Of a stretch of 64,000 bases of DNA, positions 10,201 to 24,671 are shown in pieces. The translations under genes were made by a program, and so were the position numbers. Below the pieces are notes generated by a model. The model worked only from the letters and a program-made list of their open reading frames with translations. It searched no databases and was not told the DNA's origin. The stretch spans positions 124,001-188,000 of the forward strand of contig NC_056759.1 in assembly GCF_018687715.1 (NCBI RefSeq), written 5' to 3'. This stretch comes from Carya illinoinensis (lineage: Eukaryota > Streptophyta > Magnoliopsida > Fagales > Juglandaceae). Position 1 is the first letter of the stretch. Each line of letters begins with the position of its first letter.

Positions 10201-13200
10201 AAGCCCCACCCAATGTGATTCGCTCACCTCGTTTGAGCACCAGTACTTTTTATCAACATAACTCTACCACCTTTAGACAAATAAATCCTTTTCTAACTCG
10301 CCAGCTTCCGCTCCGTTTTTTCCAACACCTCGTCTCAAATAGACTGTGATTTAAAGGAAGGACCCAAGGGAAGACTGAGATACTTCATTGGCAAGGTGGA
10401 GACTTTGCATCCCAGAATATTGGCATAGCTCAAGACATTGGGAACATTTCCAACTAGAACTAATTCTGACTTGGCGAGGTTCACTTTCAATTCTGATACC
10501 GCTTTAAAGCAAAGTAGTAAAGCCCACAAAGCTTGAATATGATTGTGATTAGCACCACAAAATATAAGAGTATTATCTGCAAATAAGAGGTGGGTCATCT
10601 CTAGTGTGTCGATTCTTGCATCCCCTATTACAAAGCCAGATAAATATCCACCTCCCACAAGACCTAAATCATTTTATTAAAAGTTTTCATAATGAAAACA
10701 AACAGTAATGGAGATAAATGATTATCTTGCCTCAATCCCTGAGCTTCCGAAGAAGCCCATTGGAGTACCATTTACCAAAATGGAGAAACCTACAATGGAT
10801 ATGCAAAATTTGATCCAAGAGCACCATCTCGCTCCAAGTCCACACCTCTCATGCATATGTAACAAAAAGTTCCAGTTTACTCGATCATAAGCTTTCTCCA
10901 TGTCAAGTTTGCATAGTAATCCTGGAGTGCCCGACTTGAGATGACTATCCAAACATTTATTGGCAATGAGAACAGAGTCAAGAATTTGTCCTCCTCGTAT
11001 GAAGGCATTCTGGGGCTTGGAAATGATCGTCTCCAAGACCGTACTCAATCTATTAGCTAATACCTTTGAAAGGATTTTGTACATTCCGCTTACCAAGCTT
11101 ACCGGGTGATGATCCTTAATCTCTACCATCCCTGGCTTCTTTGGAATAGGAACAATGATAGTAGCATTAAGACTTTTTTCGAAACTACCTTGTTCATGGA
11201 ACTTGTGGAAGAAGCTCATGATGTCATCTTTAACTACTTCCCAACATGTCTTATAAAAAGGCATAGTGAACCCATCCGGACATGGAGCTTTATCACTTGC
11301 CATACTTCGCACTACCTTGCAAATCTCCACCTCCTCAAACGGCCTCTCTAGCCAACTTACTTCTTGATGATCATTTGACTAAAAAATAAGGCCATCCAAA
11401 CATGGTCTCCAAGAAAATTGTTAAGAAAGTAATTGTTCATAGAAGTTAGTAATATGGTCTGTAATCTCAAACAAGTTTGAAGTAATCCTCCCATTTACTA
11501 TTAGTGACTTAATGACATTGTGTCTTCTATGCGAATTAGCTATGCGATGGAAGAACTTGGCGCATTTATCCCCTTTTAGCCATTAAGCCCTTGATTTTTG
11601 TCTCCAGGAGATCTCTTCCATTAATGCCATCCTTTCAATATCTGATGATACTTGCTTTTTTTGAGTCTTTTCTTCTTCTAAGAGACCCCTCTCCTCCTCC
11701 ACCTTCTCTAAACCCTGTAGTTCGTCGAAAAGTCTTTTTTCGGTGTTCCACATTCCCATATATCTGCTCATTCCACTTCTTCAGGTCTTCCTTGAGAGCC
11801 TTTAGCTTATATGCCAGCACATAACTAGGATTGCCCTGTATAAGATAGGATGACCACCATTGTCCAATTCTCTCAACAAATTCTTCTGATCTCAGCCACA
11901 TGTTCTCAAACTTAAAATATCTTTTACCTCCCTGGATTGTGGGATAATGGGAAAATGATCCAAACATAATGTTGGAAGCCGTTTCTGCATTATATCCAGA
12001 AAATGTGCTACCTAGTTGGGCAAAATGAGGAATATATGAAGTCTTTGACCAAGCTGAATGTTGTCTAATACTGGACCATGTGAAAGTGCCACCAACTAGA
12101 GGAATGTCCAGAAGATCTTGTTTGTAAATAAAGTCAGAAAAATCTGTCATTGCTAAACTGCAGCTAAGACCTCCTACTCGTTCGCTTGGGAAGCGGGTGA
12201 CATTAAAATTGCCCCCAATGCACCAAGGAAAACTCTATAAGCTACAAAGATCAGCCAATTCATCCCACAAGCCTCTTCTCGTGGTATTAGAGTTAGGACC
12301 ATGAACACCGGCAAAAGATCATTGAAAGCTAGCTTCACATTCTTGAAAGAAACAGCCACTGTATATTCCCCCATGCACTCATCTGTCTTTTCCACCACCC
12401 GTTTATCCCATGTCACCAATATGCCTGCTGAAGCCCCCTTAGACAGCAAATACGACCATCCCTCATGACAACAATTCCACAAGCTCTGTATTATGGTAAG
12501 GGAGATGACTTCCAATTTTGTCTCTTGTAAGCATACAACATCCACTCTCCAGCCACAGAGCTATTTTTTTTTCTTGTTATTATTTTTTATTTCGGTACGT
12601 TTCTCTAGTTTGTTCAGCCCCCTAACATTCCACGAGACTATTTTGAGCTTCATAAAACCACCGACTTTGCCCTTCCCTTCGTCCTGCCACGACTCGCACT
12701 TCCTTTGTAGTTTATCCAACAAGTCGCTTTAATTCCCTTTCCATTTTCTTGGCTGAGTGGCAATTCATGGCTGAAGTAGGCTGTCCAGCTTCAATCGCAG
12801 CAAGTAGTGCCAGAAACTGATCTTCAAAACCAGTACATGGGAGTCCTAGACACAGTTGAACCTCCTAAAACCCAATCTGATGCTAGAGTCTGGTTCTTCA
12901 ACATGGGCATTAAATTCAAGGAAATGGGCTCATCCCAATGATCTCTACTTCATTGTCCATACCCTCTGCTAACTCCACCTCCTTAATACCGTGTTCAGAA
13001 TCCCTAGGTGTGAATATTACCAAGGTGCCAGCCTCAGTTTCATTTGATGATGCCATGTGAATCGCTAGAAACATGGAAGTGTATGGCTAACCCAAGAACG
13101 AAAGTTTCGTAAGGGAATAGGAGCAGGCTACCATGAGACAAAAGATCTTCTTTTTAAAGAAATTCGATTCAGAACTATTATATGTCCAAGGTCCAATATT

Positions 13201-16200
13201 GAAATAATTTCAAAGGTTTGCCTATATCCTAAGCTCCCCACTTTTCATAAGTACCCTTCATCCATCGTCATTTAATGTTTCATTTGAGGTTCTCGTGTAG
13301 ATTAATCAACAATAGGACTTCCCTCTATCACAAACAATGTCGCCAGTTCATTTTGGCCCTGTTTCTCAGCCCGAGATCCCCTCTCATGGCCACAATGAGC
13401 ATCCTCAGCTTCTACCTCCATCAGCGGTGGCGTCTCCAGCAAACAGATGACCAGAGGCCCACCCACTAGGTCTGTGTATTCGTTGGCTCCTTTTCGCTCT
13501 GTTCCATTGCCTAGCGTTCATTCTCGGCTTCTTCCTCTGTCAGCGGTGTCAACCTCGGCAAACCGTCGACTAGAATCACACCCACTAGGTCACATATTCC
13601 AAGCGACAGAGTCTATGTGAGCATCCGTTCCTTCCAACTGGTGGTTGGAAGAAGGTGCATCTTTGCCGATGGAGTCCATTACATGAATACAGGAAGTTTG
13701 TGAGAGAGAGAGAGTGCTTTTATTAATATAGGAGGTTGTGTTGAGGATATGATCTTGTGGGTTCCATCCCAAAAAAGGAAGTTTGAAGTAAAGAGCTTTT
13801 TATCACACATTGTGACCCATGAGCATTTCTATCCTGTTGAAGTGCATTTGCAAGAAAGCTCCATTGAGGGTGTTGTTTGTTGCATGGACAGCTGTGCTGG
13901 GGAAGATTCTATATATGAAGAGTCCAAAAATGAGGAGAATTTTAGTGATGGATTTGTGTTGTATGTGCAAGAACAATGTGGAAATGACAGATCTCCTCTT
14001 GTTGTATTATGAAGTAGCTAGAACAGTACGGGTCTCGGTCTTCTATCTTTTTTATGTGGATTGGATGGTGCCTCAAAGGGTGGTAGAGTTATTGGGTTGC
14101 TGGAGAAGCCAGGATGTAGGCATTGTAGTGTGGGGATTATTCATCTATATGTAATATGGTGTGTGTGGAAAGAACTCAATGCGCAGAACATTGAAGACGG
14201 TGTACACATGGTGTAGTCCCTTTGCACTTTTAATGAAATTGACTAGCTTAAAAAAAACCTGTTTGTATTCCATGAACAGAAAAAAAAAAAAGATTTGGCT
14301 AAAATTTGTCATAAATTCATATATCAACCAGCTAATATGGTATGCAATTATGTAGTTAATTCAAATATGAATTTACTTGGAGCAGTTGTGTACTCTCTCT
14401 CTCTCTCTTTGGAGTATGGAATGCCAGGGGTCTGAATGTTGTCCGCTACATTTAAATGGGTTTGAGGTTGAATCATATCATATTTTTATTTGCTCTTTTG
14501 ATCTCTTGCTGTTTTCCATTTCTTCCCTAGTTACTGTAGTGACTGCTGATTCTAGATTTGGTTTAGAATAGTGAATGTTTTTGTTTTAACTAAAGCTAAA
14601 TATTTCTTAGTAAATCAGTTTAAGCAACAATTCACTTTGTCTGCCATTACTAGATGAATCTAAATTTCTAAAACGATAGATGAGGTAACGCCTATGTTGT
14701 GAACAGGTATGTAAAGACTGTTCCACTTGCAGCACAAATGCTTGATGTTAGAAGAAATCAAAAGCTTGAAATGGTAAAAGAATTAAAGATTGAGAGAGCA
14801 AGATTCCAGCTTGAGGTAGAGATTGGTAAATCTCCACCTCTTTCTGAAGAGGAAGTTTTGTGGGAGTTACGGCATAAAGCGTAAGTTTTAGCACTGTTTT
14901 GTGTTCTTATGGCAAGATCTTGTTCTCGTTAGAATCTTATATTTATTCATTATGTTATTTTGGTGGCTAAAAGTGTATATAGTTAAGTTTAGATAGTGTG
15001 AAGCCTGATATCAATCGTGTTCAAATTATTTTCACATATAATATATATGTATAAAGTATACTTCTTGTGTACCTAGGCTATGCCTAATTACATGATTAAT
15101 AAATTTTTCTTGCTTATAAAAAATATATATTTATGCATAAATGTTTGTTCTGTGTGTGTATGTAGTAATCTAAGTAATGGATACATGCTTTTGGGAAGGA
15201 CATATTACAGGAATTCATCAATCTTGACTTTACCTCCTATCTGATAAAAAAGATTAGAGATTCTGTGACCAAATTACTAGTACACATGTTACAGCTGGAA
15301 ACTTATTTTAAACAATCGTTGCCCTTGGAAAAATTTTCCTTATGTTCTGTTCTTATGAAAATAAATTTCCAGACTTCCATTACTTTAGTGCATGCTATTT
15401 TTATTGGCTTCCTATTTGTTGCTTCCACAGCTTAAATTTGAGAGATGAGTGGAGGTTAGAGAATCGTAGAGCATTTGCGAACATATGGTCAGATATGGTA
15501 TTTGGGATCTCATTATTCATTCTTTTGTACTTAAATCAAACTAAGGTAAGCTATCATTGCTCTATTGCATTCTTACTTTGCATGACTTTTGTTTCCTAAA
15601 ACTGTAGGAATGTTATCTACCCCAACTTTCTTACACGCCCATAGAACTTTAGTGACTACTTTTCCCTGAGCTACTCTAGATGACATTAATCTTTCATTTA
15701 GACTTCTATCGGCTGTACCATCCAAAATTTGGTTGTTTTGAAAAAACCTCTGTTAGTTATTCGGCCTCGGAAGTCTATGAACATGAAAATGGTGTAAATG
15801 GGATCACTTATATCATAGATCAAGCTAAGTGAACAGAAAAATGAAAATGATTGGGTGACCGAAATGGGCCTGTTGTTTTAAGAAATCGAAAATGCACAAC
15901 ACAAGCTTTGCCTATATCGAAGAGCTTTAAAAGATGACCCATCATCCTTGCCAATGTGAGTGGCTAACTTGTGCCTAGATTTGCCACTCACAACATTGTT
16001 AAAAACCCTATTCTTATTCATCTTGCTCTGAGAGGAAGTTAACTAATAGATACATTAATGGTTGCCTGGGCAGCTGGGCTGATCTCTTTTCATTGAAAAA
16101 TACAGCTGACATTTGATATCCATTGAGCAGATGCTTCAATTCTTCAAAATAAATTTTGTTGGCGTGAGGGTATAGGAAAAAAGAATGGCATGCATCTTAA

Positions 16201-19200
16201 TGGTAAGGTGCTAGGTTTTTAAGCTCGAGCATGAAAGAAACGTGACCAAAGAATTTGGCTTTCTTTGTTTCGGAAATTGTCAGAAGATACTAAATGTATA
16301 AGATCAAGAGGCTGGTTGTTTTAAAACCATTTCCTTGACATTTTGTCGTTTAAAAATATCCCATACTTTTAACACCACATTAACGAACACTGGCTTTTTT
16401 TTCATTCACTCGTGAAAAAACTTTTATTTTTATTTTTATAAGTAATAATCTTTATTGAATATGAAGAAACTAGGTAATGCCCAAGTACACAGGGAGTATA
16501 CAAAGTGAGACACCTAGTTACATTCTAGTGAGCTATAAGGAAAGTAGCAACTCATGAACATTCCCGCCCTTCAGAACAATGGTTGAAAACCATTGAAACA
16601 GAGACAATACAAAAAAATTCCAGATTGCCCCCACTCCCCGCTCCTTATCATTAAAGCACCTCTCATTCCTTTCCGACCATAAACACCACATTAAGCACAA
16701 GGGTATAATCCACCACACTGCTGCCAATTGAGCACTGTTGTGAGATCTATTCCAGCATGCAAGTACCTCCACCACACTCCTAGGCATAACCCAGCTTAGC
16801 CCAGCTCTACTAAAGATTCTGGCCCATAACTCCCCAGCAACCTCACAATGTAAAAGCAGGTGATCTATCGATTCCCCACTCTTTTTGCACATATAGCACC
16901 ATTCCATTACAACCAGCCTTCGCTTTCTAAGGTTATCAATCGTTAAAATCTTCCCATGAGCGGCTGTCCAAATAAAAAAAGCAACTTTAGAGGGTACTAG
17001 CACCTTCCATATACGGAGAAGAGATGATTTTGTAGATCCCACCTACCAAACTGATAGGCCGGAAATCTTTCAAGTCATTGGCACCCGCTATCTTCGGAAT
17101 GAGAGCAATGAATGTAGCATTTAGTGACTTTTCAAACTTATGACTAGTATGAAAATCATGAAAAATCTTCATTACTTCTTCCTTTACTATATCCCAACAT
17201 TCTTGAAAGAAAGCCATGGAAAAACTATCCGGTCCCAAGACTTTGTCTTTACACAAACCTTTCACCACAACATGCACCTCCTCTTCCTCAAATGGCCTCT
17301 CCAACCATCCTGCTACCTCCGAACCCAGCTGTTCAAAACTTAAGCCATCGAGTTTGGGGCGCCAATCTACTTTTTCAGCAAGGAGTTCCTCATAATACTG
17401 CACTATATGGTCTTGAATTTCTTCAGTTGATTGCAACACCTGTGAGCCGGAATGGATGACTTCAATAGCATTGTTGCGCCTATGTGAATTGGTCACCTTG
17501 TGAAAGAACTTGGTGTACTTGTCCTCCTCCTTCAACCAAAGTGCCCTAGATTTTTGGCTCCAAGATATCTCTTCCATCAACAAAACTTTCTCAATTTTAG
17601 TCACAACAACATTCTTGCTTGACATAGAAGCCTCATTAACATCCCCTTCCTCCAAAGCATGCAACTCTTTCCATGGCATATTTTTCTGCACTTCTGTATG
17701 TCTAAATACTTCTATATTCCACTTTTTTATGTCATTCTTAAGAGCTTTAAGTTTACCTGCCACAATGAAACTAGGAGTACCATCAAAAGAGTAGCCGTCC
17801 CACCACGCCCTTACCTTCTCCACAAATCCTTCAGCTTCCAGCCACATATTCTCAAATTTGAATGAACGCCTACCCCCTTGAATGCCACCACAATCAAGCA
17901 AAATTGGGAAGTGATCAGAACACACCCGTGGCTACCTTTTCTGGCATAGATCCGAAAAACGCGTCTCCCAAGAAGAAGAGATTAAAAATCTATCTAGTCG
18001 GGACCCCCCTCGACAGTTGGACCAAGTATAGGCCCCTCTTGCAATGGCAAATCCACAAGATTCAAATCAAAAATCAGCTCTGAAAAAGCTTCCATTGCGC
18101 CTGTCGACGTGGATGCCCCCTCCCTTTCACTAGGGAACCTAACTATATTAAAATCTCCACAAAAGACCCAAGGTAAGTCCCAAACAGCTTGTAAACCCGC
18201 CATTTCCTCCCACAACAAGCTTCTCTCTCTATCCTCATTGGGCCCATACAGGTTCGTTAGAGCCCACCTCCACCCATCCTCTATATTCTTAAAAGATACT
18301 GCCACTGAAAACATCCCAATACATTCCTCTACTAGCTCCACCACTCGCTTATCCCACAATACCAACACACCTCCCGAAGCCCCTGATGAAGCTAAGTAAC
18401 ACCACCCCACAAAGGAGCAGCTCCACAAATTACGAATTATGTGTCTATCAATACTACACAACTTGGTCTCTTGAAAGCAAACAATGTCCGCCTTCCAAAT
18501 ATGGAGAAGAGATCTAATGCGAAGGCGCTTATTCACATCGTTGATCCCCTTTACATTTCACAAAATGATTTTAGGCATTGATATAAGACGCTGGCCCCCT
18601 TCCCTTCACCCTCTCCCTCCCCACACTTCCTTCCTTATTATCATAGTTAATAGAACTCTTGAGGCGTTTCAACTCCCGGTCTTGTTTCACAGCTGATTTC
18701 AGAACTGTAGTTCTCCCTGCCTCTATCGCAACTAGAAGAGTCTTGAACTGATTTTCAAAACCAGGACACGAAATCCCCACACATTCATGAAGTTTCTCAA
18801 CTTCTTTTAACACCCAGTCTGAGGAAAATCTGAACACTGGCTTTGGAGATAGAGTACGTAGCGGAATAGGGCTATCCATATCTCCCTCAGCCCCGCTAGT
18901 CACAATATCCCTCAACTCAGCCTCTTCTATGCCTTTTGCTAATGTCCCAGTGTCCCTCTCTGGCCCCCCTTCTAATTCCAGCAACCACATCTCCATGTTA
19001 CTGTCCCCCTCCACTTCAGACTTATTCACCTCCCCTTCCTCTAGCTCAAACTCCCCTTCCTGTGCCTCGGAAATATCCTCAGATGCTTCCCATGCTTCGA
19101 AGATGGCCATCGGCGTCATTTGGGCCTGTGCCGGCAACCCATGTTGTGAGATAGACATTCCACTCGATTCCGTAGCTTCCTCCAAGAGAGAAAGTAGAAC

Positions 19201-22200
19201 CGGGTTTAAGGTTTTTGCCTCTTTACCTAGGCCGGCTTCATAGAACCCCTGGGTTGGCGTCAACGAAGCCCCAGCAACCTTCGTTGCACGTTTTTGTGCA
19301 AAACCCGAGAGCCTTAATCCAGTCGAGTGGTCGTGGATGCATCGGGAGCTATCTTCATGCTCTGTTGTGAGCATTGCCTGCACCGTGCCATCCTCCGAGG
19401 GCGGCGATGTCACCTGAGGCGTCGGCGAGGTCATCTGAGGCCTCGTCGACGACGATGTCTTAGGCCCATAGGCCGATGGTCCTGGGTCAACCGATGCGCC
19501 ACTAAGCTCTTCTGCCGAGCTCTTTCTGCAGATAGGCCTGGGCTCATTTTCGACCACTGGGCCCTTTCCCTTCCCAACTAACTCCGGCCCATTTGTCTTG
19601 TTTTGGCCTTGGCCCGCTTCACTCCAGCCCACCTCCAAACCCTTCTGTTTTAAAACACACCGTTTCAGCCATTTCATTTTAACGCTCAACTCTCCCATCT
19701 ATTTTTCGATATCCATTATAACCTCTAAGCCAGTTCCCTCATTTGAGCCAACATCTTCTCTACCATCCTCTTCACCATATTGCACCCCTTCCAAAAGAGT
19801 TCCCATCTCTGGCCTGGACAGACTTGCCACCTCTGGCTTTTTTGTGTCTTGAGGCCCCTCAATCCGCCCTTGTAGTGCCTCCCTATACGACGGAGGCGGC
19901 ATGGTACGAAACGGTGGAGTGGGCTTCCATACGTGGCTGTCTCTGTTCTTTCCTCCCAAACTAGAGGAAGCTCCAGTGATCTCCTTCAGCATATCCCCAA
20001 AGGTCCTCCACCCTACAACATCCCTTCCTTCTGGGATCACTAACATCCCATGCCTCTTCACTTGACCGAACTCTGATATGGAAAGAAACCTCCCATAGAA
20101 ATTGCTCTGCCGCTGCACCACCAATACCTGGGCTCCATTTCTTTTCGTTCTGAAGAACTCAGAAGAACTTCCATTTACTACACCATCTTTCACCATGTTT
20201 GCCAGCCATCCCAGTGGTTCTTGATCCATGGAGATATATTTCACAGCACAGCAGCTACTTTCCGTGATTCTCCACCACCTAACATTGACCTTCTTAAACT
20301 CAAAGCATTTTTGTTTGATGATAACGTTTCTTGTTGACTCCATCTCAACACCACAAGAAGGATATGAACAGAACAGTCTAAACAACACCGGGAAAAAAAA
20401 CTCTGGAATAAAAAGGGTCCTGGGACACACTAAGATTTCCTAAGCTTCAATATGGGTAAAGTAAGCCAATGGATCATCTCCGGCGAGAAACACCAGAGAT
20501 GAGTGAGAGAGAAGAAGAGTTGTACGGAGAGAGCATAGCACTTCCTTTATCTGTGAATACCATTATTTTCTGAAGTTCCATGAAAAAACTAACACTGGCG
20601 TTTTATTAACTTAGTACATAAACTTGCCATCGACTTCTAATCCTTGAACTTGGTTACCTTAATTATATTGTTTTAATTTTCATTAAAAGAGAGAACCAGC
20701 CAAACATTCACTGACACCTTTGGTTCTCCAAAGTCTGAGGTAAAAGTGATTTAGAGAGAAGTAAGCATAATTGGTTTCTTTTTTATTTTTCACGTTTATT
20801 TCATTCTTGCTGAAATTATAATCCTGATGAAAAGAGATAGATGTATTTGACTTTTGCTGGAATGCTATCTGTAAGTTACCAACTCTATTTTTACCATCTG
20901 TGTGTTATTTCTCTCTTTTTCATGGATTTTCTGCCAATTTATCTGTCTAGTCAATATATGGCGTGTAAGTCAATATATGGCTTGCAAGTCTCCATGGGTA
21001 TAGGTAGCTTAATACTTTTTTTTTGGTTATAACTTCATCTAGGTTTTTGGAGATTATTACAGATTTATTGTTCGTAATAGGTTTCTTAATCTCACCGATG
21101 AATTTCTATTGGCTGTCTCAAGTTTACCTCTTGCCTGATCAAGCTTTGATGCTTCAACAATTATAACTGTTGTAAAGTCTTTCTCAAAGTGATTCCACCT
21201 ATAAAAAAGAATCCAATACTCAAATCAACTCAGCTAAGGCTTAATCCATACTATTTCGGTTAAATTAAATGGATTATTTTACAACAAGGAGCCCTATCTA
21301 GAGTTATGTCCCCATCTATCTCTTTAACAGCGGTGCCTTTCCTCATAACTACTACCCATGCTATTTTTTCTCCTTTTTCCCCCATTCGATTCCTTTCACA
21401 TTAACAGAATTATGCTTTCACACCTATCTATGCATGTGTAGGGATCACTGCATATGTCCAAACTGTTTCAAATGAATGTTTCCCATTTTTTTTTTTCTCA
21501 ATTTTTAGCATTCCTTATCTTGTTTTTCTTAGTGTTTCCATACATCCTTATCTCTAACGTACTCAGTTTGTTGACTGCCCATCTTTCTGATTCATAAGCA
21601 TAGCTGGATTTATTGCAATTCCATGATATCTCACAATACCCTAGATGCACCTATCCATTTCATCTACCCCACTCCAACTCTATCATAAAATTCTCTATAG
21701 CTCCCAACTTATGTGAATAATTGATTGGGTTGGGTTTGGGTGTTGAGAAGTGTTGATATATGTTGTGAATAGTAGGGAAAAAATAGGTGAAAAGTAATAA
21801 TAAAATATTGAATAGTAGTAAAAAGTAATGAATAGCAATAAAAAGTAGGTAAAAGTAATAATAAAGTAATAAATAGTAGTGAAGTATGTTGAGAAGTGTT
21901 GAGGTATCCTCAACACCCAAACACAGCCCGTCACACTGCAGTGTCTCATGGCCATCTAATCTACACATTTCTAGTCTTGGTTTTATTAATTTTATGTTCT
22001 AGATACTTGTCAAAAAAATTTTATGTTCTAGATACCTTGTAATAGTCGTGCTCAACTTGAATTCCTTAGATTCTAAATTGGATCTCCATAGTGTTCTAGT
22101 ATCATGATTAAATATAATATCATCCATGAATAACATGCCGCAAGGGAATCCAGCATACATAAACAATGCAAATAGATAGGGACTCAGAGTTGATCCTTCT

Positions 22201-24640
22201 TGTAAACCTATTGTAATTGGGAACTCACTTGACATTCCTCCTACAGCTTTTACATTCCCCTTGGGTAATCTCTAGGGGTCATCAGATTGGGAGATTTTCC
22301 CCTGGAATTACCTGAGATGCATTTGCGGGAAACTCCTTGCCGAGTGCCTGTGCACCCCTGGGATTAGCCAGGATGCTGTTCCTTGACACCCGGTGCCAAT
22401 AAAAATATATATATATATATATATCTGATGATGTTAATGTGTTTAAACCTGAAAAAAAAGCAAATGAAAAGCAAGAATGAATTCATTTTCCTTCAAAAAA
22501 AAGGAAGGAATGAAGTATTCTGCTTTCTCTATGAGCAGTATCTGAACACTAATGTGAATGGTAAAAATTTTATACTATTTGCAATGTCAGGGGATTCCCA
22601 TTGAAATTCTTTATGTGGACGCTGACTGGATGTTACCTTTTGCCATTGGAGCATGAAGATTTGTTTTCTCGTTTCTTATCTGCTTAAATACCTATCCAAT
22701 AAATGATATCTTGAACTGCATTTGAGCTTCATGCATTTTCTTTTACTAATTATCAACTCTTTTATTTCTTCTCTCACTTTTGCAGGTAGCTTTGTTGAAA
22801 TTCACAGGTTACAAAATAATAAGTAATATTTCAGATACTGGGAAGGCATTCTTAATTATACTTATCACAGATATTTTTTTAGGGTAATATATCAGGCTCT
22901 TTATATAATGCAATCATTGGTATGTCTTGGCCATTGTGTTGATTGGTAGAATGAATACATGCAGTGATGAAATTAAATGTGGTGCTATTTGATGCTAACC
23001 ACCACTTGTTTGGAGTTGATAATTTCACTCCTTTCCGTGTAGATTCGTTTGCCATGGAAAACTTTTCCTTTCATTATTTATTTCCTGCTGTTAAATGCAT
23101 AAAGATTGAGGCAGGTCAAAATGTTTTAGCTATATCAGATTAAAGCTGTTTCCTCATGGCTATTCACTCTTGCCATTTGTTTTTAATCTTTCCTACATTT
23201 TCTTTCAGTAAAAAAATTTAATTGATAGAAATTGGCATTGCCCAAGTACATGGGACACAATAGCAACACCTAGTCACAATGGCCTAGAGATACGAGGAAG
23301 TCATGGATATTCAAACCATTGAAATCTATTACAATTGACCAATGGAATAAAATGTTAAAAAAGAAAGTTCAAAGCTCTTCCATTGACTGCTCACAATCTT
23401 ACAAAGCATCTTGCATTACTCTCTCGAAAGACACCACCATAGATGAGTGGGAAGCATATTCCATGTTGTTGAAACTTGTGAATTACCACTTAATCCTCTC
23501 CAATTTGCTGAGAACTCAACTACCCTTATCGGCATCACCCAAGCTAGTCCAACTCTAGCAAAGAAATGTACCACAGAGACGTAGTGACCTCGCGATGAAT
23601 ATAGATGCTTTACCAAGGCCCCTCAATTCCCTACTCCACCTGAGCAAGCTCAAAGGCAAGGGAAGGAAGGGAGATTTACATAACATAATATTTTATACCG
23701 TTTAACCACTCTATTATTGATAGGCTCAGTAGGCTAAGTACTTCCATTGGTGAGTACGTCTCTTGTTAGGCTAGCTAGTAAGGTAGACGTAGTTCCCAAG
23801 ACTTTCGTGCTAGTAGCTTATGAGTCAGATGCTTCTTCTCTCTCCTTTTGAGCCTGGGCTTCTGTTGGATATGGCTTAGTTTTAAATGAAGAAGTAATTG
23901 ATCCACCGTCTCCCCGCTTTTCTTGCACATGCAACACCAATCCATTATTATTACCCGGCGTTTCATTAGGTTATCTATGGTGAGGATCTTTCCCAAGGAG
24001 GTTGTCCACACAGAGAAAGTTGCTTTAAAGGGGGATACTCTTCTATGGGAATGGACTTGTGTCGCGCATAGTTAGACTTAGAATGAGCTGCCAGTGAACT
24101 TTCCTTTATTCAAATGGCTTCAAACAATCTTGTCTACCTCTCCCGCCCCACCCTGAAGGAGTAGACAAGATTGTAAAATCCAGTGAATGCATTCATCTCC
24201 ACAAGATGAATGTAATGTTTGATTGAGGAAATCCACTGGACAGGTCTAGGAGATCTGCAATTGAAGCTTCCTACAACCTCGCAATTCCATATATTCCTAG
24301 ATAGGCTTCCTTGAAGGTCCTGTCACCAACCAAAGGTCATGCCAGAATTTGATTTGGCCCCCACCTCCCACCTCAAACTGAATGTGTCTAGATAGAGTTC
24401 CCCATCCTCATGTGCTTCCATAACCCACCCCAGGTGATCCACTCACCTCATTCAAAACCCATCCACCCAAGTCTCCCCAAGTTTTGCATCAGTGACCATC
24501 CTCCATAGAGCTCCCTTTTCTAATTTGTATGTCCAAAACGATTTCACTAATAGAGCACTATTGAAGACCAACAAGTTCTGGAATCCCAACCCACCTTCTG
24601 AAATTGGAGTGCATACCGTAGGCCATTTCAAAACACCCCC

Positions 24641-24671
<31 letters not shown>

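Larger units (their letters stand above)
8605..13130 (-). mobile_element. L1-type LINE (LINE-B), decayed, ORF1 5' part missing
   Basis: Minus-strand LINE whose 3' end is the T-rich tract at about 8605-8622 followed by the family 3' UTR (GGTAAATAAGAATTTTATTAAAG, then GCCAAATACACGGGA). The UTR is split by a hAT-like MITE at 8721-9321. ORF2 remnants run from 12653 down to about 9368, and the C-terminal part of ORF1 from 12650 to about 13100. No convincing target duplication was found, so the outer limit near 13130 is approximate. Many stops and frameshifts make it a dead copy. Confidence 0.85.
7241..14706 (+). other. DLDG1: DLDG1 intron with nested LINE/MITE insertions
   Basis: A 7.5-kb intron. 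It contains plus-strand LINE tails (about 7660-7800 and 7803-8125), a minus LINE fragment (8126-8490), LINE-B with its MITE (8605 to about 13130), a diverged tandem duplication (about 13370-13590), and a plus-strand LINE fragment (13720-14292). A further T-run and LINE-like tail (about 7577-7625, minus) lies near its start. 14293-14706 shows nothing beyond intron sequence. Confidence 0.75.
16423..20580 (-). mobile_element. L1-type LINE (LINE-C) with internal RT deletion
   Basis: Minus-strand LINE of about 4.2 kb. It has a complete 5' leader (about 20344-20580), an almost uninterrupted ORF1, and an ORF2 that lost the RT palm and thumb. The 3' UTR ends in the T-rich tract at 16423-16441. The family 3' UTR words (GCCCAAGTACACAGGGAGTATACAAAG, ACACCTAG) are clear at about 16478-16517. 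It lies antisense in a DLDG1 intron. Confidence 0.9.

Noticed and set aside
8605..13130. Target duplication for LINE-B
   Set aside because: The best match found between the flanks was AAATTCG (7 bp), too short to trust, so the 5' limit is left approximate.
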